Shown here piece after piece: positions 25,901-33,724 of a stretch of DNA of 37,342 nucleotides. The stretch is from Nitrospirota bacterium (GTDB taxonomy: Bacteria; Nitrospirota; Nitrospiria; SBBL01; JAADHI01). Where the stretch lies: the NCBI GenBank assembly GCA_029261215.1, contig JAJDBT010000038.1, positions 1 to 37,342 of the forward strand. Direction: 5' to 3'. The position numbers and the translations under genes were made by a program. The notes beneath the pieces are model-generated. The model had not been told where the DNA came from, searched no databases, and saw nothing but the letters and a program-made list of their open reading frames with translations. Position 1 is the first letter of the stretch. Every line of letters begins with the position of its first letter.

Positions 25901-26336
25901 TTTGAAAGAGGGGATCGACCCCTGTTTCAATCGGGTAGAGCCGAAGCAGGGCGCCTGCGAAGTGATGGATGGTGCCAATGTCGCTGCGTTCTAAATCACG
26001 GATGGCCGCCACGGCCCGTTGATTAAGCTGGTCTTTGGAAAACCCGTATTGATTCATCAAGGCGGCGGTTTTTTCCGCATCCGCGTCTTCGTTGATCAGC
26101 TGTTCAAGGGCGGCCCTCAAACGGGTTTTCATTTCATTGGCGGATTTATTGGTAAAGGTAAGGGCGACGATTTGCGTGACCAGAATCGCCCCCGGCTCCC
26201 GCATCAGCAAATGCAGCAGGCGGTTTATTAAAAGGGTGGTTTTGCCTGTGCCGGCCCCGGCTGTGACGACGATGTTTTGATCGAAAGTCGTGATCGCGAG
26301 ATCGCGGTCTTTCTGATCCATCGGACGCAGGCTCAT
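22974..26336 (-). CDS. addA: ATP-dependent helicase/nuclease subunit A (AddA/RecB-like)
   Basis: A 1120-residue UvrD-type helicase with a nuclease end, working on double-strand breaks before RecA loading. Helicase motifs: Walker A AGAGTGKTT (26-34), LIDEFQDTDPVQ (motif II), VVGDPKQSIYGFRRAD (motif III), and the IHKAKGLEFPVV and LYVAMTRARE motifs further on. The C-terminal PD-(D/E)XK nuclease is intact: GTIDLLYE, then IADYKTD. The start is ATG at 26336, overlapping the stop of addB as ATGA, with AAAGGA eight bases upstream; the longer frame to 26489 is rejected because it runs back over addB. It acts as a heterodimer with AddB. Confidence 0.9.
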   Translation of the reverse strand: MSLRPMDQKDRDLAITTFDQNIVVTAGAGTGKTTLLINRLLHLLMREPGAILVTQIVALTFTNKSANEMKTRLRAALEQLINEDADAEKTAALMNQYGFSKDQLNQRAVAAIRDLERSDIGTIHHFAGALLRLYPIETGVDPLFQIDEGGRQFERRFKTVWQGWLERELSTESPRKTAWQEAFARHALYEIEAFAKMLVSETLPLASLKNDPSAPKVPLPIQAWLKTLETAAEDLLNAHPENRKIENMLAAAKTLFCAVREKGNIEENTLEAEQQLIASSAPGKVKGWEEDEFKEAGQLIKIAKQCLQIDSKTLTHLLALLSPFITLFHEHTRQEGWLSFDALLVKARNLLRDRPGIREALKFRYHAILIDEFQDTDPVQYEILLYLAEQPNTQSNGWQDVELVPGKLFVVGDPKQSIYGFRRADIEAYHAVREMILRQNGIHCTLRTNFRSHKKILDAVNGVLKPLMLEKPGIQPEYIPIVPAPPKTDIGGSAADKNPFRGVSFRPFREDTANAETAKQQEGEAITQWLSASVLDRAEIVDADGTIRRVQKGDVAILMRSLTGIHYILEPLRRAGIRYRVEGERHFYRNSVVNDAINLLRTVADPNDRIALVGLLRSPLGGLTDDDIYALHLKKQLNYRSHSTENAIFPPVVQTLYPLLRQLHEDVAQLPPGNAVAHIFEATPLHLLAAATPDGEQALANLNKLVGQAAQLAEADEMSFRAVVEVFKRAVLDDIDEPESPLAEEGVDAVKIFSIHKAKGLEFPVVILAGCQTGPAEGERERAIMHHDWSTNLIGLRIGDCRDLASVFLSEKTRLREIEEEKRILYVAMTRAREHLIFSAAFNGRLKKGSILAHLQTAMGESETLLDEHSGPLAFGEGTILKHVFSEIDRTSLAPKIEIPPQVHSDFTSIAQEWEGRFKTCETIQNTPVFTSPTQLKNETQLPFIKTEAPTGQSGALTDGTFIGQLAHQFLETWDFSGDVQDFPVRLRAFIKQQDFRETDLTMDMLLEEMDIIFQVFFHSKPYLELAQATILGREIPFLMPWKGQVLKGTIDLLYEKEGQLYIADYKTDRIQKEDIEDAALNYQHQLRIYPEAVKHALKREVAGMKLIFLRLGISFESDA

Positions 26337-29300
26337 TTGGAAGATCCTTTCTTGTTTGCTCCGCCCGTTTTCGGGGCCTGTATTTCCTGTAGCGATAGAT
26401 GCCTTTGCCAGGCCGCATCCTTTTCTATGCGTTGCCGAGAAGGCAAATGATGTTGTCGGCAGAGCGTGCGGACATCGCAAAAGCCGCAATAATCGCCCGG
26501 TTTCATAAAGAATTTTCCAGAGGACAGTCCCTCAAAAAGTGTAGAAATACTTGTTTTGAGCAAATCACCTGATTCGCCGTGCCAGCCCGCTTGGGAGAAT
26601 TCGGAAACAACGAGCGGGCCGTCCGGCCAATTCGGGGCGATGTGATAAAAAGCCGATGTGCATTGGTCTTCATCATCGTCATCCCATTCTTCCGCAAAGG
26701 CCTCGGCGAGCCGCAGGTAAATGGGCGCTTGCAGGCGTTCTCCGCGAAGGGCGGAAAGCAGCAGGTTTTTCTCGCGGGGTTTGGGGGATTTTCGGAAGGT
26801 GACTTTATAATCGACGACGCGTACCTTGCCTTCATCCGGCCTGGAATCAATCCGGTCGATGCGCCCGAAAAATTCAGGCCAATCGGCTTCGATTTTTTGA
26901 CGCGCTTCTACCTCAAAGGCGACGGGATGATACCCCGTTTTGGCGATGGCCTTGAAGTCTTCCTCAATCACTTTTTCTAAGATAAGGATAATTTGTGTTT
27001 TTGTTTCCTGCCAGTGCAAGGGGTATTGCGGCGGCATTTCAGATTCGTATTGTTCAAAATGGGTGGTGCTGATCTGTGTCAACAGCGTTCGTGGATTATT
27101 TTGTTTTGCTGTGTCCGTAAAGTAGCCCGCCTGATACAGGTTTTCATAAAGACTTTTTAAAATGCTGTGAAAGAGGGTGCCGATATCTGAGGGTGCGGCT
27201 TCCGTTTCGTCTTCAGGTGTTTCCGTTCGGGAAAGATCGAGCAGTTTTTCCGAGAAATATTGAAAGGGGCATTTTGCATAGGTTTCGAGCCGTGTGGGGG
27301 AAATGCCCTTGTTTTGAAGGTGGGCCCAATGTGTTTGATGTGAGGCAAGCAAGCCGTCAAAGGCGGTGAGTGCCCCGCAGTTTTCAATCTCCGCCAAAGC
27401 CTTTTTGCCCTGTAAATACAGTGCGGGTGAAAAGGGCAGATGGTCTAATACGGCATCACAGGATTGTCCGGTAAGACTGAGATAAATGGCCTGTTCATCG
27501 GGCAGGGAGAGGTTTTCCTGATTAAAGGGGGAAAAAGACCGGCGTTCGATGAGGCTCTGCGGCAAGGTGTGTTCCTTGTCGGAGTCTTTTTCCCAAAATG
27601 TTTTTTTGAGTTCATTGAGGTAGACGGAGGGATTTGCGGGATTTCCAAGGCCGTCTGCCCGGTGATAGAGGCCGTAAAGTTTTGTCTGGGCGCTTGTGAC
27701 CATGAGCGTGAAAAGCAGCTTTTCTTCATCGTAGCCCGCCAGCTTTTCGCCCACTTTGTATCCCAATACAGTTTCCAAAACACGGCGATGCGGATCTTGC
27801 AGTAGAGGGTCTTCCCGGATGGCGCGGGGAAAAACCCCTTCATTGAGGCCGAGCAAAAAGAGAACGCGGAAAGAAACTCCCCGCGCTTGCGAGACATCCA
27901 TGACCGAAACGCCGGGAATATTTTCTTTTGAAACGGGAAGAAGCGCCCGCTTGAGGCCACGCTGGAAGGCATGAATAAAGTCCTGCCGAGAAACGGACTG
28001 CGCCACCGGGTCGAGTTCGGCCAAAGCCTGCAAAATGTTCAGGATGCCCTCATTCAGTGCTTCTTCGTGCGTCAGTGCTTCGCTTTTTTTCTGTGTTTTA
28101 TTCAGGGTTTTGAACCCGAGTGTTTTGATGAGCAGCGCTTCCCATTGCGCGGCGTAATCGGAACAGGAGGATTGGAGGGGCAGGGCGTTTAAATCCTTGT
28201 GCAGCCTTGAGATGATGCGCCACAATAAATCGGCCTGTTTGGCAAGATGCGGATCTTTCGTTTGACCTTGATCTTTTAATCGCTCCCAGGACGTGATGCT
28301 TTTTTTGATGCCTGTTTTACGGCTGATCACATCCCAGGTATCGCGATCATCGGGGGGGCCGTCTTCGTTAAATAAATCCGTCCTGAAAAATGGCGTGTTG
28401 ATCAAGTCGATACAAAGCGCACGGGGAAAGTCTTCAGCGAGCAGACGTGAAAGCTGGAGCACGGCCATTGCCCTCGGGTACTGGATGAACGGCGCTTTGC
28501 ACGTACTGTTGAGAGGGATGGCGTGTTTTTGAAAACAGGAGGTGATTGACGAGAGATAGGGCGTCATCTCCCGCGCAACCACACCGATGTCATGAAAAGC
28601 GAATCCTTCTTCGCGGATGAGCCTTAAGATTTCTTTTGCAGTCGTCAAGACCTCGTCCTGCCGGTCAAAACAATTGATGATGCTGCAATGAGGCGCTGTC
28701 TCCGGTTTCGGGGAGAGATGCGGGCCTTCTTCATTAAAAAGCCCCAGGAAAGGCAAAAATGTTTCGGTCGTATTTTGCTCAGTCAGGTCGATGACTTGGT
28801 CTGCGCTAGTGGCCAGCCCTTCGATGTAGCGTTCAAAAAACCGTTCTGAAAAGACCCATCCGGGCTGGTTTTTCAGGGTAGGGAAAAAGAGGGTGGCCGG
28901 ATATTGTTTTACCAGTATGTGTAAAAAATCGATTAGAATTTGAGTCAGATCATAAAATCCGTAATAAAAAATGCCTGAAAACCGTTTGAGAAAACGCGAG
29001 TCGGAGACCCCCGCAGTGGCGCGAATGGCGAGATCGTTATAATCAAAAAAACGGTGCTGCTGCCAGGTCTTTTTAATGCATTCGTATTGTTTAAAGAGTC
29101 GGGGAAGATGTCCTCGCATCGCCCACGGCCCGAAGTGCCCTTCTTTTAAGGCCTGCGTGACGATTTCCGGAGAGACCAGGCCTACTTTTAAATCGCGAAT
29201 TGTTTGAGACAGCGCGCTGATTCCACCTTCCGAGCGATTCAGGCTGCTCAGGTCTGTATCGCCTGAATGGTCTGGATCCAAAGATCCTGTAAGGCTCAAG

Positions 29301-29590
29301 CTGCGGCGGAGGGTCTCTTCAAGAAACAGATCATCCTTAAGGGTGAGGTTGTGACTTTCAGGATCTTCTTTACAAATGCTTTGTGAGAGCTCACTGAAAT
29401 TTTGCAGGGTGACATCGATTAAATTCAGTTGATGGCCCAGGGTGAGCTGTTTCATGATGTGCCGCTTCAATGTGTCGGAAGGCACAATGATCAAGAGCGG
29501 TTTTAATGGATCAGCAGATTTGAACTGCTTAATCTCATCAACAAACGCGGTTTCCAGATGTGGATGAAAGGGGCCTCGAAAAATCTTCAT
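26333..29590 (-). CDS. addB: ATP-dependent nuclease subunit B (AddB-like) with iron-sulfur cysteines
   Basis: A 1085-residue partner of AddA. The N-terminal part is a degenerate helicase-like region; no clean Walker A is seen. The C-terminal half has a PD-(D/E)XK nuclease: FGRIDRID, then VVDYKV. Cysteines flank it as in iron-sulfur-stapled AddB proteins: one in AKCPFQYF and three in YCGFCDVRTLC. It overlaps addA by four bases (ATGA), so the two are translated together. It is divergent from the lipoprotein gene at 29769. The subunit name is by domain layout; closely related RecC/AddB-like families exist. Confidence 0.87.
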   Translation of the reverse strand: MKIFRGPFHPHLETAFVDEIKQFKSADPLKPLLIIVPSDTLKRHIMKQLTLGHQLNLIDVTLQNFSELSQSICKEDPESHNLTLKDDLFLEETLRRSLSLTGSLDPDHSGDTDLSSLNRSEGGISALSQTIRDLKVGLVSPEIVTQALKEGHFGPWAMRGHLPRLFKQYECIKKTWQQHRFFDYNDLAIRATAGVSDSRFLKRFSGIFYYGFYDLTQILIDFLHILVKQYPATLFFPTLKNQPGWVFSERFFERYIEGLATSADQVIDLTEQNTTETFLPFLGLFNEEGPHLSPKPETAPHCSIINCFDRQDEVLTTAKEILRLIREEGFAFHDIGVVAREMTPYLSSITSCFQKHAIPLNSTCKAPFIQYPRAMAVLQLSRLLAEDFPRALCIDLINTPFFRTDLFNEDGPPDDRDTWDVISRKTGIKKSITSWERLKDQGQTKDPHLAKQADLLWRIISRLHKDLNALPLQSSCSDYAAQWEALLIKTLGFKTLNKTQKKSEALTHEEALNEGILNILQALAELDPVAQSVSRQDFIHAFQRGLKRALLPVSKENIPGVSVMDVSQARGVSFRVLFLLGLNEGVFPRAIREDPLLQDPHRRVLETVLGYKVGEKLAGYDEEKLLFTLMVTSAQTKLYGLYHRADGLGNPANPSVYLNELKKTFWEKDSDKEHTLPQSLIERRSFSPFNQENLSLPDEQAIYLSLTGQSCDAVLDHLPFSPALYLQGKKALAEIENCGALTAFDGLLASHQTHWAHLQNKGISPTRLETYAKCPFQYFSEKLLDLSRTETPEDETEAAPSDIGTLFHSILKSLYENLYQAGYFTDTAKQNNPRTLLTQISTTHFEQYESEMPPQYPLHWQETKTQIILILEKVIEEDFKAIAKTGYHPVAFEVEARQKIEADWPEFFGRIDRIDSRPDEGKVRVVDYKVTFRKSPKPREKNLLLSALRGERLQAPIYLRLAEAFAEEWDDDDEDQCTSAFYHIAPNWPDGPLVVSEFSQAGWHGESGDLLKTSISTLFEGLSSGKFFMKPGDYCGFCDVRTLCRQHHLPSRQRIEKDAAWQRHLSLQEIQAPKTGGANKKGSSK

Positions 29591-29768
29591 GTGCTTCTTT
29601 ATACCGGAGTCTCTTTTGAGAAGAAACTATTCTTATTCTCAAGGACCTTCTTTTTGTATGTATCGCGCTGTCCTTGACTATTGGCGACCTGTTTAATAGA
29701 GTACTTTCACGAATCGCATACGATTCATTTTGTCCGAACGCATTTGTTGATGTTTTAAAAAGGGCGTT
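29591..29768. promoter_or_regulatory. Divergent intergenic region with a possible rightward promoter
   Basis: This gap lies between addB (minus) and a lipoprotein gene (plus) and must hold promoters for both. On the plus strand TTGACT (29674-29679) and TAGAGT (29697-29702) are 17 bases apart and could be -35 and -10 boxes, the second being poor. No clear ribosome site precedes the ATG at 29769. I did not find a convincing minus-strand promoter. Confidence 0.35.
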
Positions 29769-31475
29769 ATGAAAGTCGCAAAAAAAGGGATCTTCCCTGT
29801 TTTATATTGTTTTTTGTGTGTTGTTCTTATTTTGTGGCTCAAAGGCTGCGCCAATGAGCGGGTCCCCAATTCGGCGGGTGCGGCCCTGAATGCCGATCTG
29901 GGCGCACGCGCCCTGAATTCAAGTTTGAAAGCGGCGGAAGCGGGGACGGGACTTTCCAAGATGTTGTCTCCTCTGGGGAAAGGGGTGGCGAAGCAGGTTT
30001 TTGGGCTCGATCCTGCCTTTGTTCCCACTTTTTCAGGCTCACCAGCGGAGGTAAATTGCACGGACGGCGGAACAATGCTTCTCACGGGCTTTGATACGGC
30101 TCAAACAGACTTTAATTTTCAGATTGATTTTAGCAATTGCCGTGAAAACGGGATTCAGATTGATGGCGTGGCCTTGGCACAAGGTAGTTCAAACCTTTCT
30201 GTTTCGGCTAGTGGGCGTCTGGAGATGACCTTAACTTTGGGCGATGCAAAGAATAATCTCTTGATCCAAAACTTTCAAACCGTCAACAGCAAACGGTATG
30301 GCCACCTCAAAAGCCTTTTGAGCACAAAGCTAACCTTGCGCTATCAGGTCTCTGCGGATCGGATCAACGCGTTTAAAATGACTTTGAATGGCAGCGCAAG
30401 TTACGACGATTTTTTTGAAAAAACGGGGATTACCTTTCTGGACTTTTCCACTGACGGCATCCTTGAGACCCAAACCCTGTCATTCGGGGATATTGAAACC
30501 GCGTCTACGTTTGTTATGAATGGTGATATTCGTGAGTCGCAGTCAAAAAACGACGGCACACACCTTACGTTTTTAACCTATAAAAACCTGCTTTCTCAAA
30601 ACATTGTGACCGAAAGCACCTCGGGTCAGACAAAAGACCTTTCGTTCTCCGGTGATGTGACCGTCCTTTTTTCCTCGAATCGGGATTGCGGTTTTCAGGG
30701 CGCGTTTTCCATTGAGACCCTCACGCCGCTGCACTACCTTGAAGGCGAAACCTGCCCTGTTTCCGGGGCACTGCGTTTGAGCAGTGTTTCGGGGATTGCG
30801 AACCATAAGGTCAACGCGGATCAAAGCATGGAAATTGATGTCAACGGAGAGGTCCGTTCTTTTTCGGATTGCAGCGGGCTCTTTGGGCTTTGCGCCTTTG
30901 AAAATTTTCAGACCGGGTTTTTATCAAAAGAAGGGCTTCCCGGTACGCAGGCTTCGGGCGACAGGCAATTTATTACCCTGGTGTGGCGCGATTCCCCGTC
31001 CTTTCTTCAAGTAAGCGATATGGATCTGCATGTGGGATATTATAACAACCCCCGGCCCGCCACTGGCCCTGCAAATGCTCTTGTGTCCTGGCATTCGGGA
31101 GGAGGGGACGATTGCGGCGATACGCGTTTCCCCAGCCTTTTTAGTGGTGTTCCCGCAATACTGGATATTGACGATTGCAGTGGTTTTGGCCCGGAACATG
31201 TCAGCATCAGCGGCCTTCCTGCCGGGTATTATGTGATTGCTGTGAACAGTTTTGATATGAAGGGTGTGGGCAGTACAAGCGTGACGGTTACGGTCGAGAT
31301 AGGCAAGGAGGTCTTTACCTTTCCGGATAAAACCTTCCTGGTCGATGATCTGGACAAAACGGAGCCAAATGCCTGGTACAGAGTCACTGATTTGCAATGT
31401 TTGAGCCCTGGGGTGTGTACCTTGCTCGCCCCAAATCCGGCACTGCAAGTCCATGATGACCCAACACTTTTTTGA
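29769..31475 (+). CDS. Lipoprotein with a C-terminal YfaP/DUF2135-like domain
   Basis: A 568-residue lipoprotein: hydrophobic 7-24 ending LKGC (lipobox cysteine in LWLKGCANE). The middle is a long beta-rich region with paired cysteines and no recognised family. The last third contains MDLHVGYY, then SGGGDDCGDT, then LDIDDCSGFGPEHVSI and LPAGYYVIAVNSF, a pattern I associate with the YfaP-like DUF2135 domain seen in secreted proteins. Probably anchored in the outer membrane or periplasm. It is followed by the LuxR-type regulator after a short gap. Function unknown. Confidence 0.7.
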   Translation: MKVAKKGIFPVLYCFLCVVLILWLKGCANERVPNSAGAALNADLGARALNSSLKAAEAGTGLSKMLSPLGKGVAKQVFGLDPAFVPTFSGSPAEVNCTDGGTMLLTGFDTAQTDFNFQIDFSNCRENGIQIDGVALAQGSSNLSVSASGRLEMTLTLGDAKNNLLIQNFQTVNSKRYGHLKSLLSTKLTLRYQVSADRINAFKMTLNGSASYDDFFEKTGITFLDFSTDGILETQTLSFGDIETASTFVMNGDIRESQSKNDGTHLTFLTYKNLLSQNIVTESTSGQTKDLSFSGDVTVLFSSNRDCGFQGAFSIETLTPLHYLEGETCPVSGALRLSSVSGIANHKVNADQSMEIDVNGEVRSFSDCSGLFGLCAFENFQTGFLSKEGLPGTQASGDRQFITLVWRDSPSFLQVSDMDLHVGYYNNPRPATGPANALVSWHSGGGDDCGDTRFPSLFSGVPAILDIDDCSGFGPEHVSISGLPAGYYVIAVNSFDMKGVGSTSVTVTVEIGKEVFTFPDKTFLVDDLDKTEPNAWYRVTDLQCLSPGVCTLLAPNPALQVHDDPTLF

Positions 31476-31528
31476 AAAATCCCTTTTACCTTTAATTGAG
31501 GGGGTTGTATGGATTTTTGGAGCACTTT

Positions 31529-33436
31529 GTGACGGATCGGAATGATTCATACACCCTCCATCAAATGATCGATTTAATCTATGAAACAGCCATAGAACCC
31601 GGACAGTGGCCGGAACTGCTGTCTGTTTTGGCCGGATTCATTGAGCAACACACACCAAACACCTTTGAAGGCTCCAAAATATCAGAAGATCCGAGGCCCT
31701 GTTTTGCTGCAGATGCCTTGGCGGTTCCAAAGGTCTCCCTCTCGCAGGCCTTTGAAGAGATGTCCTCTTCAGAAGAAGTCAGGGAACAAAACCCTCACCC
31801 CTCAGCAATCGATCAAGACGCCATTAATCTGATTTTGCTCAGGCACTTCACGAAGGCCATTAAAATCGCAAAACGCCTGATTGATCTGGAAGAAAAACAT
31901 GAAGCCGTTGTTTCTTTACTGGATCATCTCCCCATCGCCTTGGTTGTCGTGGATGAAGAGGCCGCTGTCCTCGAAACAAACAACCGGGCAGACCAGATGC
32001 TTCTTGATCAAACACACCTGCGGACGATTGAAGGCCGTTTGCATGCCCGATTCCACGCACAGTCCAAAAGAATCCATCAGGCCATTAAAGCGGTGCTCCA
32101 ACAAGGGGCGACCTTAAATCCGGGGCAGGCTTTGACCCTGAGTGATGACAGCGACGCTCAGAATGACCTGATGTTGTTTATCACTCCGATTGGCCAAAAT
32201 GAAGCGCAGGCGATTCATCGGCTTGCAATTTTTGCCTCCACCCGCATTTCACAGCCGCTTGTTATTTCACGACAGGTCTCCAATTTTTATGGTTTGACGC
32301 CGAAAGAAATGGAGGTGACTGCCGCTTTGGTCCAGGGGCTGAGCATTAAAGAAATCTGTTCAAATACAGAGGTCTCTGAGCACACGGTGCGATCACAGGT
32401 GAAGGCCGTGTTGAGTAAAACAAACACGGGCCGTCAGGCGGAACTCGTGCGATTGATTTTAACGGGGCCGGGCTCAATGATTACGACGGGCTTGCAGAAA
32501 TATCAGGTGGATCAAAACACATCCAGGCTTATTTTTAAAGGACGGCCTTTACCCGACGTGCCCAAATTCATTTTCCTTTCGGATGGGCGGCGGATGTCGT
32601 ACCGGGAGTATGGAGACCCAAAGGGCCAAGCCCTGTTTTTTTGTCATAGTATTCTGGGTTCCCGATTGGAAACCGCTTTAAATGCAGAGGCCATCGTCCG
32701 TCAGCGCAAGGTGAGATTGATTGTGCCCGACAGGCCGGGGGTGGGTTGTTCCGACCCGAATGCGAAGCTTAGCTTTCTGCAATGGGCGGATGACCTGGAG
32801 TCTTTGGCCGATTTTTTAAGGATCAAGCGCTTTGATCTCTCAGGGTATGCGATGGGGGCACAATATGCTTTGGCGTGTGCTTATATTCTGCCTCAGCGTA
32901 TCAGGAAAGTCTTGCTGATTAGCGGAGGCTTCCCCCTGAAAACGCCGGAAGATTTTGAAAAAACGCTTCCCTTTTATCGCTTTAATTTAAAACTGGCGCT
33001 TCATGCGCCGCCGCTCCACCGTCTTTTAGTATCGATGATGCGTAAAGGATTTTACAGTAACCCCGAAAGTTTCTTTAAGCAATTGAGCGAAAAATTGGCC
33101 GAAGGCGATCGGCCTATTTTTGAAGCAAAAGACTTTCGGGAGAAGTTACAGGCCAATATTACCGAAGGCTGGCGTCAGAGCGCCTATGCCCAAACGCGGG
33201 ACGCAGAACAACTGATGCGGCCTTGGGGGTTTAAGGTTTCTGATATTCAAACCCCGGTGGATCTTTGGCATGGTGAAACCGATCATCATGTGCCCTGCAC
33301 AACAGGTATTCGGCTCGCAGAAGCCTTGCCCAATGTAAGAAGTTTTATTCGGCCCGCTCAGGGCCATTTGATGTTTTTCTCTCATTGGGCAGAGATGCTG
33401 GATGTGTTTTTTCAATTTTCATCTCCTTTGCTTTAA
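31529..33436 (+). CDS. LuxR-type regulator fused to an alpha/beta-hydrolase fold lacking the catalytic serine
   Basis: A 635-residue, apparently cytoplasmic, three-part protein. Residues 1-240 form a PAS-like sensory region (SLLDHLPIALVVVDEEAAVLETNNRA). A LuxR helix-turn-helix follows at about 250-312 (LTPKEMEVTAALVQGLSIKE, then VSEHTVRSQVKAVLSKT). Residues about 345-635 are an alpha/beta-hydrolase fold with FCHSILGSR and PDRPGVGCSDP. The nucleophile elbow reads GYAMG, with Ala441 where the Ser of GXSXG should be, while Asp585 (GETDHHVP) and His613 (GHLMF) are kept. The hydrolase part is therefore probably a ligand sensor. GTG start chosen for GGAG six bases upstream; the frame is open back to a TTG at 31496. 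Confidence 0.83.
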   Translation: MTDRNDSYTLHQMIDLIYETAIEPGQWPELLSVLAGFIEQHTPNTFEGSKISEDPRPCFAADALAVPKVSLSQAFEEMSSSEEVREQNPHPSAIDQDAINLILLRHFTKAIKIAKRLIDLEEKHEAVVSLLDHLPIALVVVDEEAAVLETNNRADQMLLDQTHLRTIEGRLHARFHAQSKRIHQAIKAVLQQGATLNPGQALTLSDDSDAQNDLMLFITPIGQNEAQAIHRLAIFASTRISQPLVISRQVSNFYGLTPKEMEVTAALVQGLSIKEICSNTEVSEHTVRSQVKAVLSKTNTGRQAELVRLILTGPGSMITTGLQKYQVDQNTSRLIFKGRPLPDVPKFIFLSDGRRMSYREYGDPKGQALFFCHSILGSRLETALNAEAIVRQRKVRLIVPDRPGVGCSDPNAKLSFLQWADDLESLADFLRIKRFDLSGYAMGAQYALACAYILPQRIRKVLLISGGFPLKTPEDFEKTLPFYRFNLKLALHAPPLHRLLVSMMRKGFYSNPESFFKQLSEKLAEGDRPIFEAKDFREKLQANITEGWRQSAYAQTRDAEQLMRPWGFKVSDIQTPVDLWHGETDHHVPCTTGIRLAEALPNVRSFIRPAQGHLMFFSHWAEMLDVFFQFSSPLL

Positions 33437-33724
33437 AAATTCATTATTTATTATATTTCTTGAATATTTATATATTTAAGTCTTTTTTTATGATATAAGG
33501 TGCTTGTTTTCTTAATTTTTCACCCATATGGGTGATGTGGCATCGAATTTTTCCGCTTAGAATGGGCCTCATCTCGTCATTCTTTGAAAGTCGTCCGCAA
33601 TTTTGTGAATAGTCTTCTCTTAAAAAAGAGAGCACCATTTTCCTGTTGGCGAGAGAGACGTGAAAAGAAGGCATTCGACCCTTTATTGAAACAAATGACA
33701 AATTAAACCCAAGAGGAGAAAATA
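33437..33724. promoter_or_regulatory. AT-rich intergenic region with a 16-bp perfect palindrome
   Basis: The region separates the LuxR-type regulator from a lipoprotein gene. It contains the perfect palindrome TCACCCATATGGGTGA (33520-33535), a good candidate operator for a dimeric regulator. It also has a short stem TCTCTT/AAGAGA (33616-33621, 33626-33631). The next gene has a strong AAGAGGAG ribosome site at about 33711-33718. The LuxR protein encoded just upstream could bind the palindrome; this is a guess from proximity. I see no intrinsic terminator. Confidence 0.45.

Noticed and set aside
26337-26489. Longer N-terminus for AddA
   Set aside because: The extension runs over the addB end, lacks conservation-like features, and the ATG at 26336 has a ribosome site and an ATGA overlap.
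30924-31550. Minus-strand frame of 208 codons
   Set aside because: Antisense to the lipoprotein with a clear lipobox and YfaP-like end; no protein motif of its own.
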